Shown here: positions 62,278 through 64,000 of the stretch, piece by piece
Position numbering within the stretch: position 1 is the stretch's first letter
Layout of the letters: each line of letters starts with the position of its first letter
Assembly (NCBI RefSeq): GCF_900107135.1
Contig: NZ_FNOV01000004.1
Coordinates: 124,001 to 188,000 of the forward strand
Source: Hymenobacter psychrophilus
Lineage (GTDB): Bacteria > Bacteroidota > Bacteroidia > Cytophagales > Hymenobacteraceae
DNA: 64,000 bases
Reading direction: 5' to 3'
The notes under the pieces: model-generated
Seen by the model: only the letters and a program-made list of their open reading frames with translations
What the model was told of the DNA's origin: nothing
The model's database searches: none
Position numbers and translations under genes: made by a program

Positions 62278-62853
62278 ATGCTACTGGTTTCCTACACCGG
62301 CGAGCCGCTCGAAGCAGGACTCGATGAGGCCGGCCGGGGCTGTCTGGCCGGGCCCGTTTTCGCGGCCGCCGTGTTACTGCCACCCGATTTCCGGTCGGAG
62401 TTCCTCAACGATTCCAAGCAGCTTACGGCCCGGCGGCGCGAACTGGTACGGGTTGAAATCTGCCGCGAGGCCGTGGCCTGGGCCGTGGCCGAAGCCTCAG
62501 TAGCTGAAATTGGAACCCTCAATATTGCCCAGGCCAGCTACCTGGCTATGCACCGGGCCACCGACCAACTCCGGCCCCAGCCCACACATCTGCTCGTCGA
62601 TGGCAACCGGTTCCGGCCGCATGCCGCGCTGCCCCACACCTGCGTAGTGGGCGGCGACGGCCTCTACCGCCACATTGCGGCCGCCTCGGTGCTGGCCAAA
62701 ACCTTCCGCGACGACCGGATGCGGGAGTTGGCGGCCGCTTACCCGGCCTACGGCTGGCAGCAGAATGCCGGCTACCCTACCGCTGCCCACCGCGCCGCCA
62801 TCCGCCAGCACGGCCCCACCGAACACCACCGGATGGGGTTTCGGCTTTTGTAA
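62278..62853 (+). CDS. rnhB: Ribonuclease HII
   Basis: 191 residues. The catalytic N-terminal motif is GLDEAGRGCLAGPV (Asp16-Glu17 and the GRG that senses the RNA-DNA junction), followed by LNDSKQLTARRRE, LLVDGNRFRP with the next Asp, and ASVLAKTFRDDRM. It removes ribonucleotides from DNA. ATG 62278. A perfect palindrome follows the stop codon. Confidence 0.95.
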   Translation: MLLVSYTGEPLEAGLDEAGRGCLAGPVFAAAVLLPPDFRSEFLNDSKQLTARRRELVRVEICREAVAWAVAEASVAEIGTLNIAQASYLAMHRATDQLRPQPTHLLVDGNRFRPHAALPHTCVVGGDGLYRHIAAASVLAKTFRDDRMRELAAAYPAYGWQQNAGYPTAAHRAAIRQHGPTEHHRMGFRLL

Positions 62854-62860
62854 GGCAGGA

Positions 62861-62924
62861 GGGATATAAGCCAGAAGAGCGGTCCTCAGGTATATCCGAG
62901 GACCGCTCTTCTGGCTTATATCCC
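62861..62924. repeat. Perfect 27-bp palindrome after rnhB
   Basis: The arm 62861-62887 (GGGATATAAGCCAGAAGAGC and onward) is the exact reverse complement of 62898-62924, with a 10-base loop. It starts 8 bases after the rnhB stop and ends 13 bases before the stop of the convergent response-regulator gene. It could end transcription in both directions, although only weak T runs follow. Confidence 0.9.
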
Positions 62925-62937
62925 TTCTTTGAATAGG

Positions 62938-63381
62938 CTAGCTTTTCAACTTTAACAGATCCAGAAACAGGCTGAAACCATCGACTGTGGTGCCACCTTC
63001 ACCAAAGGTGTCAAAGCTCAGAGGCTTGATGATATAGCCGCTCACGGCCAGTTGCTGAGCCTTGAGACGGTCGGTTTCCAGGTCGGAGGTAGTCGTGATG
63101 AATACGTTCAGATCCTGGAATTCGGGGTCGGCGCGCAGAATTTCTAGCAGTTCCAGGCCGTTCATGCGGGGCATGTTCAGGTCGAGCATAACTACGCTGG
63201 GCGGCTGAATGCGGGTCTGGCCGCCTTCGCCCCGAAGTAGGTCGAGGGCTTCGCGGCCGTTGCGGGCCACGTGCAGTGGCACGTTTACGTTGTTTTTGCG
63301 CAGTTCGCGCTGCACGTTCATAATATCAAGCTGGTCGTCTTCGACAAGCAGAATAGTTGGTTGCGGGGAGGGGAATGACAT
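62938..63381 (-). CDS. Response regulator, single receiver domain
   Basis: 147 residues of CheY-like receiver. Acidic pocket Glu14/Asp15/Asp16 (LLVEDDQLD), phosphoacceptor Asp67 (VVMLDLNMPRMNG), Thr97-region TTTSD and Lys119 (GYIIKP). It has no output domain, as in Rcp1-type regulators, which are often paired with bacteriophytochrome-like kinases. It lies directly downstream of a histidine kinase gene on the same strand, which is its likely partner. Confidence 0.93.
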   Translation of the reverse strand: MSFPSPQPTILLVEDDQLDIMNVQRELRKNNVNVPLHVARNGREALDLLRGEGGQTRIQPPSVVMLDLNMPRMNGLELLEILRADPEFQDLNVFITTTSDLETDRLKAQQLAVSGYIIKPLSFDTFGEGGTTVDGFSLFLDLLKLKS

Positions 63382-63410
63382 GGGCAGGTAGAGCAGCTAA
63401 AGATGATAGA

Positions 63411-64000
63411 TTACTTGCCTATACGGGCGGGCGGCTCCGAAGGGCGGGTAAGGCGGGCGGGCACCTGCTTGGGCCAGGTGAAAATGAAGCTCGCTCCGGC
63501 TCCCTCGGCCGACTCGACGCGGATGGTGCCGCCGCGGCGCTCCACTATTTTCTTGACGATGGCCAGGCCCACGCCGGTGCTTTCTAGCGTGTCGCGTTCG
63601 GTTAGGGTCTGGAAGATGATGAAAATACGCTCGTGGTACTCCGCCGCAATGCCCGGCCCATTATCGGTAACCGAGAAAGTGTAGAACTCGGGCATCTCGA
63701 TGCAGCCGATTGCCACGCGGGCCTCGGCCGGGTTGTGGTGGTACTTGGCGGCGTTGCTGATCAGGTTGGTAAAGACCTGTTCGAGCTGCACCCGGTTGGT
63801 GTGCAGCGTGGGCAGAAAGAAGGGCAGCTCCACCTCGAAGCCGGCTGGCAGCTCCAGCGAATCGATGATTTCGCGCAGCAGCTGGCGTACAAACACGGCC
63901 TCATCGGCCTGGGGCGTGCGGCCTACCCGGGCCAAATCCAGGATACCGGTAATCAGGTTCTCCATGCGCCGCACCCGCGTGCGCATTAGCACCAGGAATT
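63411..64000 (-). CDS. Sensor histidine kinase, C-terminal part (5' end outside window)
   Basis: The frame is open to the right edge, so the sensor domain is missing. The visible 196 codons cover the end of the phosphoacceptor region (RRMENLITGILDLARVGRTP) and the ATPase domain: N box FTNLISNAAKYHH, G1 box VTDNGPGIA, F box IFIIFQTL, G2 box STGVGLAIVKKIV and the end GASFIFTWPK. The layout fits kinases of the phytochrome type paired with Rcp1-like regulators. It lies 29 bp upstream of the response-regulator gene. Confidence 0.93.
   Translation of the reverse strand, partial: FLVLMRTRVRRMENLITGILDLARVGRTPQADEAVFVRQLLREIIDSLELPAGFEVELPFFLPTLHTNRVQLEQVFTNLISNAAKYHHNPAEARVAIGCIEMPEFYTFSVTDNGPGIAAEYHERIFIIFQTLTERDTLESTGVGLAIVKKIVERRGGTIRVESAEGAGASFIFTWPKQVPARLTRPSEPPARIGK

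Overview
The window looks like a chromosome segment of a high-GC member of the Bacteroidota, most like Hymenobacter or a close Cytophagales relative. The grounds are a SusC/SusD pair, a Bacteroidetes-type LptD/amidase/MCE cluster, TAnnTTTG-type -7 promoter boxes, almost no Shine-Dalgarno sites, DUF5916/DUF5723/DUF4174 families, and GC-rich Ala/Leu/Pro-biased proteins. The genus is inferred from protein style and was not checked by a search. No rRNA, tRNA, CRISPR array or complete IS element was seen.

Layout. 1-4032: cell-envelope block (LptD-like protein running off the left edge, divergent N-acetylmuramoyl-L-alanine amidase, MCE/MlaD-like protein). 4326-8360: acyl-CoA carboxylase beta subunit followed by a mosaic accessory island. 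The island has a DUF3592 gene, a broken zeta-kinase copy, a second divergent copy of the carboxylase 3' end, two unknown small genes, and a zeta-type kinase with a 60-residue probable antitoxin. 8442-14948: J-domain protein, SirB1-type protein, redoxin, phosphopantetheinyl transferase, WD40 protein, DivIVA-like protein and FolB. 15185-18150: BlaI/BlaR1-like pair under three operators. 18381-32713: outer-membrane and exported proteins, hydrolases, MeaB, two-strand mixed housekeeping genes and a CPBP protease. 32796-34784: ankyrin protein, a 224-bp nested palindrome and an AT-rich unknown gene. 34812-38851: methylmalonyl-CoA mutase mutB and mutA. 39025-47216: outer-membrane protein, split 5'-nucleotidase, dnaA, an OsmC pseudogene beside an intact OsmC gene, and a GH3 protein. 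47447-52259: SusC/SusD. 52343-64000: prfB with its programmed frameshift, ilvE, ATP:cob(I)alamin adenosyltransferase, ABC ATPase with a large TPR membrane protein, gatC, PlsC-like and NUDIX genes, a candidate structured RNA, rnhB, and a response regulator with a histidine kinase running off the right edge.

How the genes work together. Methylmalonyl-CoA mutase (mutA, mutB), its chaperone GTPase meaB, the adenosyltransferase that makes its cofactor, and a biotin-dependent carboxylase beta subunit are all present but scattered. Together they suggest propionyl-CoA or branched-chain acyl-CoA metabolism, to which ilvE may also connect. SusC/SusD import a glycan or peptide. LptD, amidase, MCE protein, L,D-transpeptidase and PlsC maintain the envelope.

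The most notable non-standard content is: (1) the mosaic behind the carboxylase gene, with a duplicated carboxylase 3' end; (2) a family of about nine intergenic hairpins, one carrying mirror-image promoter boxes for two divergent genes; (3) a candidate RNA near 61.55-61.70 kb with an H-type pseudoknot and terminator; (4) three regularly spaced operators at the BlaI/BlaR1 promoter; (5) an OsmC pseudogene whose three +1 shifts leave an open frame; and (6) genes whose -7 box lies 5 nt before the start codon, suggesting leaderless transcripts.
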